Source: Maratus speciosus
Lineage: Eukaryota > Arthropoda > Arachnida > Araneae > Salticidae
Assembly (NCBI GenBank): GCA_963932465.1
Contig: OZ010792.1
Location: forward strand, 283,757,836 to 283,821,835
Length of the DNA stretch: 64,000 nt
Direction of reading: 5' to 3'
The translations under genes were made by a program, and so were the position numbers. Below, in pieces: positions 46,000-57,024 of the stretch. How positions within the stretch are numbered: position 1 is the stretch's first letter; each line of letters starts with the position of its first letter. Below the pieces are notes generated by a model that saw nothing but the letters and a program-made list of their open reading frames with translations, was not told where the DNA came from and searched no databases.

Positions 46000-47389
46000 T
46001 ATTTAATTAATGATTATTTCAATTTTAATAAAAATTATGCCTTTCTCCTAGCTTATGTAAAAATTTTGTCCTGTTTTGGGAAATTTCACCATTCAAGAAA
46101 AAAAAAATCTGTGCCTAATTTAAGCTGTAGTACTTAAATAATTACTGTTGTTCCTATGACTTGTTGAATTTACTTAATAAGTGCTTCTTTTTTTTTATTT
46201 CCAAAGTAAAATGTCTGCTTTGTTTTTTTTTTCTGAGTTAAATGAGAAAAAAAAATCTATGACTGAAATATCCCCCTTCCCTCCATTAAATATTGTATAT
46301 AGCCTTACATACTATCATTGTGAAAGTATTTATAAAAATATTCCACTAAATCGAATGATAGATGTACATTTATGTGACAAATATATGCGATGAGATTGAG
46401 AACAACACAATTTCAGATAATGTGTGATATGAACCAATAACCAATACTATACATTACAAGTTTTCTACAGCTATAAAAATAAATAAATCAGTCTGATTTT
46501 AAGAGTTCATTTTAGCAAATAAATAAATATTATTAATAAATTTAAATTTAAAATGTACAGCAATTATTTAGGTGCCATAAGCAAAGTTAGAGATTTTTAC
46601 CTCTTGATAGGTACAGCATACCAAATTAAGTCAAATTTCTTGTATAAGCCATGATAAAGACATCATTTTTATTTCATAAATAAAAATTATGTAAAATGAT
46701 GTATCCCGAAGCGTAAACTTTTATTAAAAACAGAAACAAATTGGAAATTTCATTTGCCTTTTTGTAGAGAGCCTTTTTTGTAAAATGAAAAAAAAATCAG
46801 AAAAATAACCATAACTTTCAATTTTGGTTTAATTGTTTGGCCTTAAAAATTACAAATTAATTTTTTACATATTTTTTATTAGAATCTGCATCTTTTGCTG
46901 TACTTACAGTGATATTTTTAAGCAAGTTTGGATTTTAGATCCAGAGAAACAAATTTTTGAAGATGGAGCCACGGTCTAAAAATGCAGACTCAGAAATGTG
47001 CGATTAGAGAAAAATCCAAAAATTGGACACCCCCATATCTCACAAACTATGAGGTGTAGAAAGGAATTTTTTTTTTTTATTTGTTCACATCAGGGTAGCG
47101 CTAGTATGTACACAAAGTTTTACCCAAATCCCTGTTGGTCGGGTTACAAGGTCTGGTTGAATTAACATGGAATGATAATGATTCCAATCTTGTTTATCGT
47201 TGCCAATCACGTTCAAAACAGTAATTTAACATTATTAAATACATAACATTGCTAAAAAGTGTAACTAATATAAAAATAGAATAAAATAAGGTATTTACGG
47301 ATTATCCATGCAGGAAGATCGATCGCTAAAAATGGCTGTTAATCGCCAATCATGTTTATCATCGTCAATGGTCAATCGCGTTCAAAACA
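46000..47389. other. Non-coding AT-rich stretch
   Basis: No gene supported. About 47140-47400 holds a loose duplication (caatcttgtttatcgttgcc and caatcatgtttatcatcgtc, each followed by gttcaaaacagtaattta). Confidence 0.55.
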
Positions 47390-47841
47390 GTAATTTAAAA
47401 AGGAAGAACTGCCCCATCCCCCACCATCGCCCCAAAATATGCATTATAGAGGGATATATTTAGTTTTAAAAATGGCACAAACAGCATCAATTAATCATCT
47501 GCATTTTAATTTAAATTATGTTTATTTTCTTTCGCGGTGCATTTCATTCAACTCTTCCATAGAAACAAAAATAGCATATCATCACGGCATACATTCAAAA
47601 ATACTTTCAACACTAATGCTTTACAACATAGTTAAAAAGTATTTATGAATTATGTTAGACTGTCTGCCTGCTGTCTGTCTATCCGCGCTCTAACTCGCGT
47701 AAATAAACTCGGGTTTCCATGAAATCGATATATGTTAAATTTATTATAGCTTGTTCGATGTTCAGTATTGAAAATGAACTCTGTAAGCATATTAATTCAT
47801 GGAAATTATTCCAGAGGGAAACATTCACCTTGGATACAATA
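47390..47841 (+). repeat. Repeat R, left part
   Basis: tctgtctatccgcgctctaa, cgcgtaaataaactcgggtt and atatatgttaaatttattat match the order in 13390-13480. It is interrupted by the foldback element, after which aactctgtaagcat is repeated. Confidence 0.75.
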
Positions 47842-47907
47842 TTTCAAATGAAAATAAATTTCAGAGTAATTGCTTAATAGGCGCAAAGGCCAACATAGTG
47901 AAAAAGA

Positions 47908-47978
47908 TTCCAAGCCGGGACTCGAACCCGGGCCATCAGTATAGCGCACTGACGTTCTACCGACTAAACCACTTGGAA
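47908..47978 (-). tRNA. tRNA-like sequence (possible pseudogene or SINE head), copy 1
   Basis: 71 nt on the minus strand. The acceptor arms TTCCAAG and CTTGGAA pair fully. The D arm is GTTTAGTCGGTAGAAC. The anticodon stem TCAGT/ACTGA pairs fully around loop GCGCTAT. The T arm CCGGG-TTCGAGT-CCCGG pairs fully. Position 33 is C rather than U, and the formal anticodon GCU (Ser) lacks the long variable arm of a real tRNA-Ser. It is therefore probably not a working tRNA gene, although the A and B box promoter elements look good. Confidence 0.6.
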
Positions 47979-48089
47979 CGATACCCAGCAAGGAAAGTTT
48001 CTCACTATTATATGTTGGCAAGGCTACAAACGCAGCACAAGATACTTGGAACGATACCCAGCAAGGAAAATTTCTCACTATTATATGTA

Positions 48090-48160
48090 TATTAAGTGGT
48101 TTAGTCGGTAGAACGTCAGTGCGCTATACTGATGGCCCGGATTCGAGTCCCGGCTTGGAA
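48090..48160 (+). tRNA. tRNA-like sequence, inverted copy 2, degenerate
   Basis: Mirror copy of 47908-47978. The 5' acceptor strand is tattaag instead of ttccaag, and the T arm has one change (ggattcgagtcc), so pairing is poorer. Very likely a pseudogene created by the foldback duplication. Confidence 0.6.
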
Positions 48161-48226
48161 TCTTTTTCACTATGTTGGCCTTTGCGCCTATTAAGCAATT
48201 ACTCTGAAATTTATTTTCATTTGAAA

Positions 48227-49320
48227 CTCTGTAAGCATTTTTAGTTCATTTAAACGGACATTCAAAGCATTCAATTACATTATGGTCTGTGGGGAAAATC
48301 GTTTGCAGTGCATTTTAATGTTGTTTCACTATTTCAAACATATTGAAAGTGATATAATACTATATTACAAGGGTGCGCTACAAGAGACCTACTATAGAAC
48401 AAGGTGTGCACATCTTCAGTGGCGCCAACTTACATGGGCCCGAGGGGCGCGAGCCTACCCAATAATTTGATCTCTCCGTCCACCCAATTTCCTTTGATTT
48501 AATTAATTACTTATTTATTTATTTATTTATTTATTTAATCGCTGGAATGAAATTTGGTTTTACTGTCGTTCTCAAAATTATTTTGCTTGAAAAATAAAAT
48601 AAGTACATCATTTAGATTTACAGAGCACTAAAAGCCCCATCCAGTGGGTGTATAATCAAATTTCTCTCAAAAGCAAATTTCCTGCCTATTTTGCCATTTG
48701 CTTTGTCTTGAATTGATAAAGCAATTTGGTGACTAAACTGTATATTTTTCTTGGCATTTACTTTTTTACACTTTAAATAATTAGCAATTTATATATTATT
48801 TATAATAAACATTAATGTATATATAAGGAATAATTTATAAGAATATAACTTAATAAAATTATTTATTAAATTATAATTAAATTATAAGGATTTTATATTT
48901 TGCTTAGAAAAAACATAATTTAACTTTCAATTGTCATCTTTAGTCATTTGCTCCTCCCCCGCTTCTGTCTCACACATGTACTAATGGGGAAAATTGTATG
49001 TGTTATTTTACTCAAAAAGTTTTGAACCCACCCAACATTTTCCAAAAGATACTGTTCATCTTTCAGTTACAAGTGTACACAAAATAATTTGGTTACAGGG
49101 CTATCTATTAGCGAGTTTTAAGTTGCTGTACGCGCTTTTAAATTAACTAATATTTTGCCTATTACTTGGTGCATATAAATTCTATAGATTATATCTAGGA
49201 TATACAGGGCAGCATAAAAGTTCTCGGGTATATTTCCTTTTATTGTCGCAAATTTCTGATGAGGAATTTATTATGAGGTGCTATGCGTTTCTTAACATCT
49301 TCACGACGAGAGACCTTTGC
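48227..49320. other. Repeat R remainder and a possible diverged hAT-type insertion
   Basis: R continues to about 48420 (acattatggtctgtggggaa, gtttgcagtgcattttaatg). From 48419 a hAT-like end CAGTGGCGCCAACTTACATG begins. A possible matching end is gaacccaccc...gatactg near 49048, with flanks cacatctt and ttcatctt (6 of 8). It includes a (TTTA)n tract at about 48510-48535 and no gene. Confidence 0.4.
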
Positions 49321-49324
49321 TTAA

Positions 49325-49524
49325 CCCCTTCGAGACGGGAGCCTTTTACGAAATTTTTAATCTTTTGTCACCGTATTTTAAAAACAGAAATTTGTGTCTT
49401 GTTGAATCGAGAAAATGCGCCGATTAAATAAGGCAAATTTTACAGTAAAATTTTACTGGTGAGGAAAAACAAGGATTCTGAGCGCTTCATGTGGCACGTA
49501 TACGTGTCGCTCGTCCCCAAGGGG
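49325..49524. mobile_element. piggyBac-like MITE with TTAA flanks
   Basis: 200 bp. Ends CCCCTTCGAGACGGGAG and CTCGTCCCCAAGGGG are inverted repeats, flanked by TTAA on both sides (49321-49324, 49525-49528). Too short for a transposase. Confidence 0.82.
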
Positions 49525-49704
49525 TTAATGTTTAATATTTAGCCACCTGTTTTTCAAAACAGAAAATTTTCTGTAATTGAATCGCGAAAGGGCTCTGATT
49601 AAATAAGGTAAGCTTTAGAATAAAAAGTAACTGGTGGGAATAATTAAGGATTCTGAGCAACTTAAGTAGCACGTATACCGATCGCTCGCCCCCAAGGGGT
49701 TAAG
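49525..49704. repeat. Truncated tandem second copy of the TTAA MITE
   Basis: Repeats the MITE interior (gattaaataaggtaagcttt, aaggattctgagcaactt, gtagcacgtatac) and its right end (cgcccccaaggggttaa) with divergence, but lacks a left end. Confidence 0.8.
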
Positions 49705-50142
49705 GGGACAGTTTACCTTAAAATTAGTCAAAAATTATATATATATATAATAATAAGTAAAAGTCTGTGTAATTGTGAATATTTTGACATCATACAGTAA
49801 TTATGTCGCGAGATATTGTAAATTTTTTTAATACACTCAGCGCAATTACCCACACAAATTAAAATTTTAAATGGCTTTTTCTCCATGTTCACATAATCTT
49901 CACTTTCATGTATTTAAAATGCTAAGGCTTTTTTTTTTTTTTTTTTTTTTTTTTGTATTTGAGATAGAGATTTAAACTTTTTTGTACATGTTCTTTATTA
50001 TATATGTAATAAATCTGCGTATGGAATTAGCCTTCAGGTTTTTTTGTTATTTAAAAAAAATAAAGTATATGAAAATGTGTTAGATTTCAACGTTTTACAC
50101 TATATGAATCAGTAAAAAAAATATATTAAATGTAATATTAAA
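49705..50142. other. Non-coding stretch with long T run
   Basis: A (TA)n tract near 49738 and a run of about 26 T's near 49928. No gene seen. Confidence 0.5.
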
Positions 50143-50901
50143 CATAGGCGTAACCAGCCTTTTGAACGGGGGGGGTGCCCAGACTGTTTAGCCAGAATAT
50201 GTTGGATACAAACAATATCTTATGTAGTAAAACCTGCTAAAACGGAACCTCATTAAACCGGCCAAATTTCCGTTTTAGACAGGTTTTCCTCTTAGAATTC
50301 ATAATTGTGTGTTATTTCTTTTAAAAGGAGCTCAAACGCGATTTTGTTTGCGTGAGGGGGTGTGAAAAGGTGTTCAAAACATCAAAACTAAATCTAATGG
50401 TAAAAAAAAAAGATATGTAAATCTCCTTGCAGCAGTGAAATAAGACAGTGACTAAGTGTGGTCACAAGTGTAAAATTTTTTGGAATCCTAACTTCTTCAA
50501 AAGGTTAAAAAACGCCTTTAATCTTGCTGGAAACTTTTATAGGCACAGGGGCATTGCATGAGACATAAACCTAGCATTATCTATCTCAAAGTCTTGTAGA
50601 TGAAATTTTGCCGGATGATAAATCTCAGATAATACTTGCTGTACACAAGTACATACCCACGAAAGTTTTTCAGAATGTGACTCCATGACTTCTTAGGGAT
50701 CACCGGTGGAGAACCAAGAAATTTTGGAGGAAAGTGCATATAAATAATTATTATAATATTATAAATAATTACAATATTCATTAATAATTCATGTTTTTTC
50801 CTCAGAATGTGTCCAATGTATTAGGTAAAGCAATACACTAAATTTTGTCAAGATGATAAAAATTATATTATCATGATGCGACTATAATAATAAAGATAGG
50901 T

Positions 50902-51146
50902 CAGTGGCGTGGCGTGAAAATTTTCGGTGGTCATCGCAATTATTTAAGTTTGTGGTGAAAAATTATTAACTCTAAAATTCAATGGTTGAATGTTCAAAAA
51001 AGAAACTTTAAATCTTACCTTCACTTATACATGAACTCCAAATGTTCTGCTAAAACTGGATCGTAGAGTTTTAAAAGCTTATTAAGAGTTTTAAAATATT
51101 GCTTGGTCATCGCCGCATCCAGCGATGACCGGACGCCACGCCACTG
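50902..51146. mobile_element. hAT-type MITE, 245 bp
   Basis: Ends CAGTGGCGTGGCGTG and ACGCCACGCCACTG. The duplication agataggt is perfect on both sides (50894-50901, 51147-51154). gtggtcatcgc / gcgatgacc extends the inverted repeat. Confidence 0.95.
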
Positions 51147-52099
51147 AGATAGGTGCTTGTCTGTCTCCGTGTGTGTGTGTACGCGCGAGCGCTGAACTCT
51201 GAAAAAACAATGAGGTCCTCACAGTCGCAAGATTTGACAGGAAAGTACCTGTTTGCCTGAAGTCATGCATATCGAAGACAATTTCTGGAATTTTTCAATT
51301 AATTTTTTATGCGAATTTTTTCAAATTAGTAAAAAAGAATTCGATTTATATATTTTATCCAGTAAACTTTGTCTTCTTTTCAATAAAGTTTTTTCGAGAT
51401 TCTTAGAGCGATTTTGAAATTTGTAACAATTTTTTAATGTTATTTTTAGAGGGTTTTTTTCGCGTTCCTAAAAGAAATCCGGTTTAAATATTTTACCCAA
51501 TTAGTTAATTTCGTTCCCTGCTGCCCTTTAATCTTTTCCGAATTTTTAATGCGATTTATAACGAGGTTTTTTGCACTTTGAGGCGAGTTTTTGACTTTTT
51601 TTGAAACATAAAAAACTCTCCGGTAATTTTTGCAACTGCCGTGATTAAATACAAATTGAAAGAATGTCAAATCAGTTCTCATAAGAAAGATGAAAATTTA
51701 ATTTGGCTCGGAAAAAAAAATCGCGGTAATTCAGGATTCGTTTGTTTCGAGGCGGAAGTGGTCGTAGCTTGGGCGAGAGTACGTTGCCAAATGCAGTCCC
51801 TCCTCCCACCCTAATCTAGATTTCTTTAATTCTATGTTCGTTTAAAAAAAAAGCAACATGCGAACTCCAATAGTAATGAAGTTTTCTTTGAGGGGCAGAG
51901 TTTGAAATAACGTGCGGGATTGCGGGATTTGTGCACAAAAAAGGAAAGATCCGTATAATAAAAAATGCCGTGTAGTATTTCCGCCTTTAAATTCTTTCAC
52001 AGATCTGTGATTCTTCAGTGGATATTTAAAAAAAATTAAGTCCGCGATTTTTATTTCTTTTGTTGAACTTCTTAAAATCAATTCGTGACTCGATCCCGG

Positions 52100-52800
52100 A
52101 AAAATTTAAGAATTTCTTCAAACGAGCGTGAAAAACATCGTGAATTTCGATAAAAGAGTGCAGAAGGAAATCGCGAATTTCGTCAAAGATTGCGCAAAAA
52201 AATCAAGAATTTCGATAAATGATTGAAGAGAAAATGTAGCAAATTTCCTCAAAAAGTCGCGGAAAAGAGCAAAGGATTTTATTAATTGGTACGGAAAGAT
52301 ATCGAGAATTTTCTCGATCGGTAGCGCAAAACTATCGCGAATTTCGACAAATGATCCCTGTAAAAAAAAAAAAAAAAAATTCAATTTCGTGAGTAGGTCG
52401 CAAAAAAAAAAGGAAAAAAAAATCGTCAAAGGATCTCGATGAAAAAGAGAATTTCGTCAAAGGATCGCAGAAAGAAAATGCGAATTTCGTCAAAAGATCA
52501 CGGAAAGAAAAAGCGAATTTTGTCAGAAGATTGTGTAAAGAAAACACGAATTTTATCGAAGGATCGTGTTAAAGACATCCCAATTTCGTCAAAATATCGC
52601 GGTAAAAAATGCGAATTTCATCAAAGGATCGCGGTGAAAAACACGAATTTTGTCAAAGGTTAGTGTTGAAAAGTGCGGATTTCGACAAAAAATCGCGTAG
52701 AAAGACGTGAATTTCGTCAAATGACTTTGGGAAAAATTGTAAATATCATGTAATGATCACAGAATAAAGTCGCGAATTTCATAAAAATTTAAAGCATTGG
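52100..52800. repeat. Minisatellite, about 33-bp unit
   Basis: Unit of the type aaagcgaatttcgtcaaag plus gatcgcggaaaga recurs across the region, best preserved at 52439-52663. The 33-bp length keeps frame, giving an 11-residue pattern (KKRISSKDHGK type) on one strand and a Phe-rich pattern on the other. I take both as by-products. Confidence 0.85.
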
Positions 52801-53664
52801 GCTAAAACATTGAAACCGGGTCCTTTTCCTAGTTTCAAAAGAACTCCACGAAATGAGAAGAAACTCCAAAAATCGCGTTAAAATTTTCAGAGGAAACAAA
52901 TTACTGTATTGACTTGAAAGATTACCATAAAATACAGCCATATTCCTTTTACAAATGTCAAAATATGGTCGCGGAACACGAAATTCAACCAACCAACCAA
53001 CTTCAGATTAATTTTAATTTCTGTGTTATTATTTCTTATTTTCAAAGGAGGCAGGTTCTGTGCACCCCACCTTTCACCCGGCTAATCGCATTTTATTACA
53101 ATTACTGTTTCACATCTGCATTCCCTTTCAAAATTTTTTGCTTCATTCTAGACTTTAGACTGCGAAATCAAAGAGACAAATAATTTCTGTTTCTAACCTC
53201 GTCAAGAACTCGCGTTAATTTCTCATAAAATTGCAGAAATATGCAATAGAAAGAGCGGTGTTAAAAAAATCTCCCCCCCCCCCCCCCACACACACACACA
53301 CATAAAAAAAAAATAAAAAAAACGTCAAAGTGGGATTATAAAATCTGCTTTTTGGCTCACTACGACTAATACAGATTCTTGTAAATATTCTAGTTTTAAA
53401 AAAAGATAAAGAACATAAAAAAAAAAAAAAAAAAAAGTGGAATTTTTTTTTATCACAGTTCAAAACTTAGGCTATTAGTTATCTGAACTAAACTAATTTG
53501 CCAAACTATAAAAAAAAAAAATATATATATATATATATAATTGAACTCTGCTTTCACTTATTTTTTCTTTTGTAGACTTCGATTTTTTAAAATAATTGTG
53601 CTTGAGTCTGCGCAAGCGGGGGGGTGCCCGGGCACCCAGGGCACCCCCCCTGGTTACGCCTATG

Positions 53665-54832
53665 TATTAGATGTTAATTATTATAGACAAGATTCTCTTT
53701 TCTCTCAGCAGTTGTCATGACTGTCTTTCAGCATAATCAGTTACTTCAAATTCATCTATTATTTTCGTTTGCAGCACAAGGAAAATTAGATCATACTTCT
53801 ATTATGAGAAACAGCAGACTAATAATAATTTGATTAACAGATTCGAAAACACCTGATTTACTAAAAAAAATTGTCCTGTGTTTTGTCAGAATGTGTTTAT
53901 ACAAGGCAGGTGTAGAAATATGCATCATCCTGTAGAAATGAACTTAGCTTTGTTAAATATAAGGTATTTAAACTATAAAATCATATTTAACCTGATTAAA
54001 ATTATCCAAGATAATAAAGTAGAAAGCAAAAAAATAAAGGTTAAATACAAATGAAGTATTTTAATTCATACACACACATAAAAAACATATTGAAAATGTG
54101 ACTAGTAAAAATTCATTCTTGTATTTTCTTATTCTACACCAACAAAAGATTTCTTTGTTTACAGTTACATTGTAAAAACAAAATTAAGAGATCGTTTAAA
54201 TTTAAAAAATGCTTATAATACAAGAAAATATATAAATGAATAAATAAATGAAACATAACGATTATGCACAAAATTTAATGGAGGGGGTATATAGCCCGCA
54301 GTTATAGGCTTCTCCCCCCCCCCCTTTTTTTTTTTTACTCAGAAGAAAAGAATACAAAGCACAGGAATCTGAAGTTGTACAACAAAATTTCTCTCGGCAA
54401 ATATGAAAAATCGTGAAAAAAACCACTAAAAATCGCAGATTTTTTTTTTTTGGTTTTGGTTTATAACTTGCAAAGTAAGATTTTTTACGCGAAAGGTGAC
54501 CCGATATTAAAATATAGACGAGAAAATTACCTATAATTCATGTTCTTATCATTTTTTGTACGATATATGGCTTCCGTAGAGGCGTTGAAAAATCGGCGAA
54601 AACCAGTAATTTCGGAAAATTGCAAAAATTAAGTTCTTTTACATCCATTTCGTTCATAACACTAAAAGTAAGCATTTCACTGCAAATATTTGCTAACGTA
54701 CTCGCTTATTATTAGGTTATATATTATTATGATATAGGTATGCAGTGTGACCTCGAAAATCCGGCATCAAAGTCATCTCCCCCCTCCCTTTTTTTCACTT
54801 CCAACTTACTGAAAAGGGAAAAATAGCAATTA
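53665..54832. other. Non-coding AT-rich stretch
   Basis: No supported gene. A C run followed by a T run lies near 54315-54337. Confidence 0.5.
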
Positions 54833-56011
54833 CAGTCGGCTCTCGTTAATTCGAACTCGTCGGGACCACAAGAAATGTTCGAATTATCCAGAGTTTGAAT
54901 TATGGAAAGTATGAGAGAACACATGTTTAAAGGGGTACTATTACAAAGGAATTAATGTTGTAGTATTTTTTTTTTTAATTTTGAATGTTATCGTTAGAAT
55001 GACTTAATATTAAATTAAAAGATATAAATACATAAAATAATTAATAATATTAAAATAATATAAATAAAACATAAAAATTAATAATACACTATAGAACAAC
55101 GGCATTTAAAATTACATTTTAATTGTACTATAATTTTCTTACCTGAAATTAGATGAACATTTAAGAAATTATTTACACTTATTTATCATCTCTCTATTCT
55201 AAAAAAAAGTAACTACCGCTGTCACCGCCGCCGGTTTTGAATTTTTTGTGACCGGAGGTCTTTCTTCGTTAATATTAAGAAAAATAATGCATACAAAAAT
55301 ATGAAAATCGGTAGTATTATACAGAAATGTTTGATAAACACGCTGATGCAGACAGTTTTCAAATCGAAGAATTATTTTAAGAGATATTTAATGCTAAAGT
55401 TGGACAAAATCGTTCCACTAAAAAAGTTTTATAGGAGCAAAAACTATTCATGGGAATTTAATATTTTTTAGATCATTTTATACGTTTGAAGTTCTCGGTG
55501 TGCAGATTGTATTTCTTTTTTTAATTTGGCTAATTTTTTGAGGTTTTATTTCTATTTTAAATTCAAATTTTCAGCATTTCTAGAGATATTTTTTACAGAT
55601 TTTAGAAAGTGATATTAATTTAAACTGTTGCCAACTGTATAAACAGCGGAAACAATAATGTTTGCTTCAAAAAAAATATATATATATATATATATATTTA
55701 TACGTGTAATAAATTAAAAATTTATTTACACGTGACTATTATAAACAGAAAAAAACTTTTGGAATTAGAATTAAATAATTATGTACAAAAAGCAGGAACT
55801 TACTAAAACTTACGTCATAAAAACTATAATTACACATGAATTTTAAGAGAGAAAAGAATTTGTAAAATAATAAATTTATTAACATGCGTTAGAAGTCTTA
55901 AATGGGAACAATTACGTCATATTTACGTCACATTACAGTTATTACATAAAATGAACACAAAATAATATTGCAAAACGGTTTAAATTTAGAAATTGCGCTA
56001 GACATTTCTTT

Positions 56012-56217
56012 GGCACAGATGTCATATTCGCCCATATTGGCTCGATTTTTTTCCGACGCCGTTTTGGCGAAAACATCAACAGCATAAACAACAATATCCG
56101 GGTTACCATATGAAGCAAAATAATGACACTTTGGCGCCGGTTAAGTATACATTGCGTATATTACATTGGCGTCAGAAAAAAATCGCGCCAATATGGGGCG
56201 AATATGACATCTGTGCC
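56012..56217. mobile_element. MITE with GGCACAG ends, 206 bp
   Basis: Inverted repeats of nearly 50 bp start GGCACAGATGTCATATTCGC and close on ggcgtcagaaa / tttccgacgcc inside. The flanks atttcttt and atttattt match at 7 of 8, so an 8-bp duplication is likely. The family is not recognised. Confidence 0.85.
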
Positions 56218-56529
56218 ATTTATTTGATAGTTTGAGAGGATACTTTTCAACTATTTTTGTTAGGAAAGCGCAAATAATATTTCATTTCTAACACAAGTAT
56301 TTTCACGTGAATATTAAAAAGAGAAAGAATAGTTTGGTCAAAATTACATCAGATTAAAAACGATACATTTAAAATGTCTTATTTAAAAGAACTTTCTTTT
56401 CGCTTTGTTAAAAAATACCGGGAGACAAAGATTCTGTTTACTTAATTCCTTTTTTATTAGCTTATTTTGAAATGTTTATCTTATTTTACTTAATCAAAGA
56501 CGGAAACAGCGATTGACATATGTATTTTT

Positions 56530-56828
56530 GGTACTACTTAGTTATCCCGTCGACCAAAATTCTATCATTCGCCAAACTATAAGATTAAATGCCAATAATG
56601 GTTGATCGTAAATGTCACATTAACTTGACTTTAAGCAAGTTACACGTGTCTGTGTCATCAAGTTATTTTTATTTTGACGTTTTATTTGTATTTTTATTAA
56701 TGTTGCACTAATTTATTTGTTCTTTCGTTATTTAAAATAAAAATGATGTCAATTTGTATAATTTGGCGAGTGCTTTGGCGATTTATATAATTTGGCGAAA
56801 TTGGTTGACGGGTTAATCAAGTAGTACC
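56530..56828 (-). mobile_element. MITE of the GGTACTACTT family, copy 2
   Basis: Starts GGTACTACTTAGTTATCCCG and ends gttaatcaagtagtacc. The interior is the reverse complement of copy 1 (15885-16197), including ccaataatggttgatcg. No matching duplication flanks this copy. Confidence 0.88.
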
Positions 56829-57024
56829 GCAACGGATTTGGCCTTAAAATTCCCCAGTCAAAGAGAAATGAATAGAAATCCGTTTATAGGGAGATCGCCA
56901 TTGTTTTTTAAATTATAATTCAATCTTCCGAAATCTTTTTAAAGCCGATCAAATTAGCGTACTTTTAGAGTCTGCGGTGTCTGAACGGGGGTTGACGAGC
57001 GTAGCTCGTAGGGGGCAGAGCTCC

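Larger units (their letters stand above)
47842..48226. mobile_element. Foldback element with two inverted tRNA-like sequences
   Basis: Two arms of about 135 bp are reverse complements around a centre near 48034. The first starts tttcaaatgaaaataaattt and the second ends with its inverse. Each arm contains a complete tRNA-like sequence. The loop holds a direct repeat of acttggaacgatacccagca (47971 and about 48045). The string aactctgtaagcat occurs on both sides of the element, a possible long target duplication. Confidence 0.85.
50143..53664. mobile_element. 3.5-kb hAT-like element
   Basis: Ends CATAGGCGTAACCAG and CTGGTTACGCCTATG are perfect inverted repeats, followed inwards by GGGGGGTGCCC and GGGCACCC. 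The flanks tattaaa and tattaga match at 6 of 7, so the duplication is imperfect. Inside are the MITE at 50902-51146, a 33-bp minisatellite, and several homopolymer and dinucleotide tracts (C and CA near 53273-53300, A near 53420, TA near 53520). No transposase. Confidence 0.8.

Noticed and set aside
47799..48095. ORFs of 98 aa (plus) and 90 aa (minus) across the foldback
   Set aside because: They run through the tRNA-like sequences and inverted repeats; a common artefact of tRNA-containing repeats.
48419..49048. A full hAT element starting CAGTGGCGCCAAC
   Set aside because: The proposed right end pairs poorly and the flanks match at only 6 of 8, so it is noted only as a possibility in the stretch entry.
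52100..52800. Possible repetitive basic protein gene
   Set aside because: Open frames on both strands follow from the 33-bp unit; no start context, and the region lies inside a non-autonomous element.
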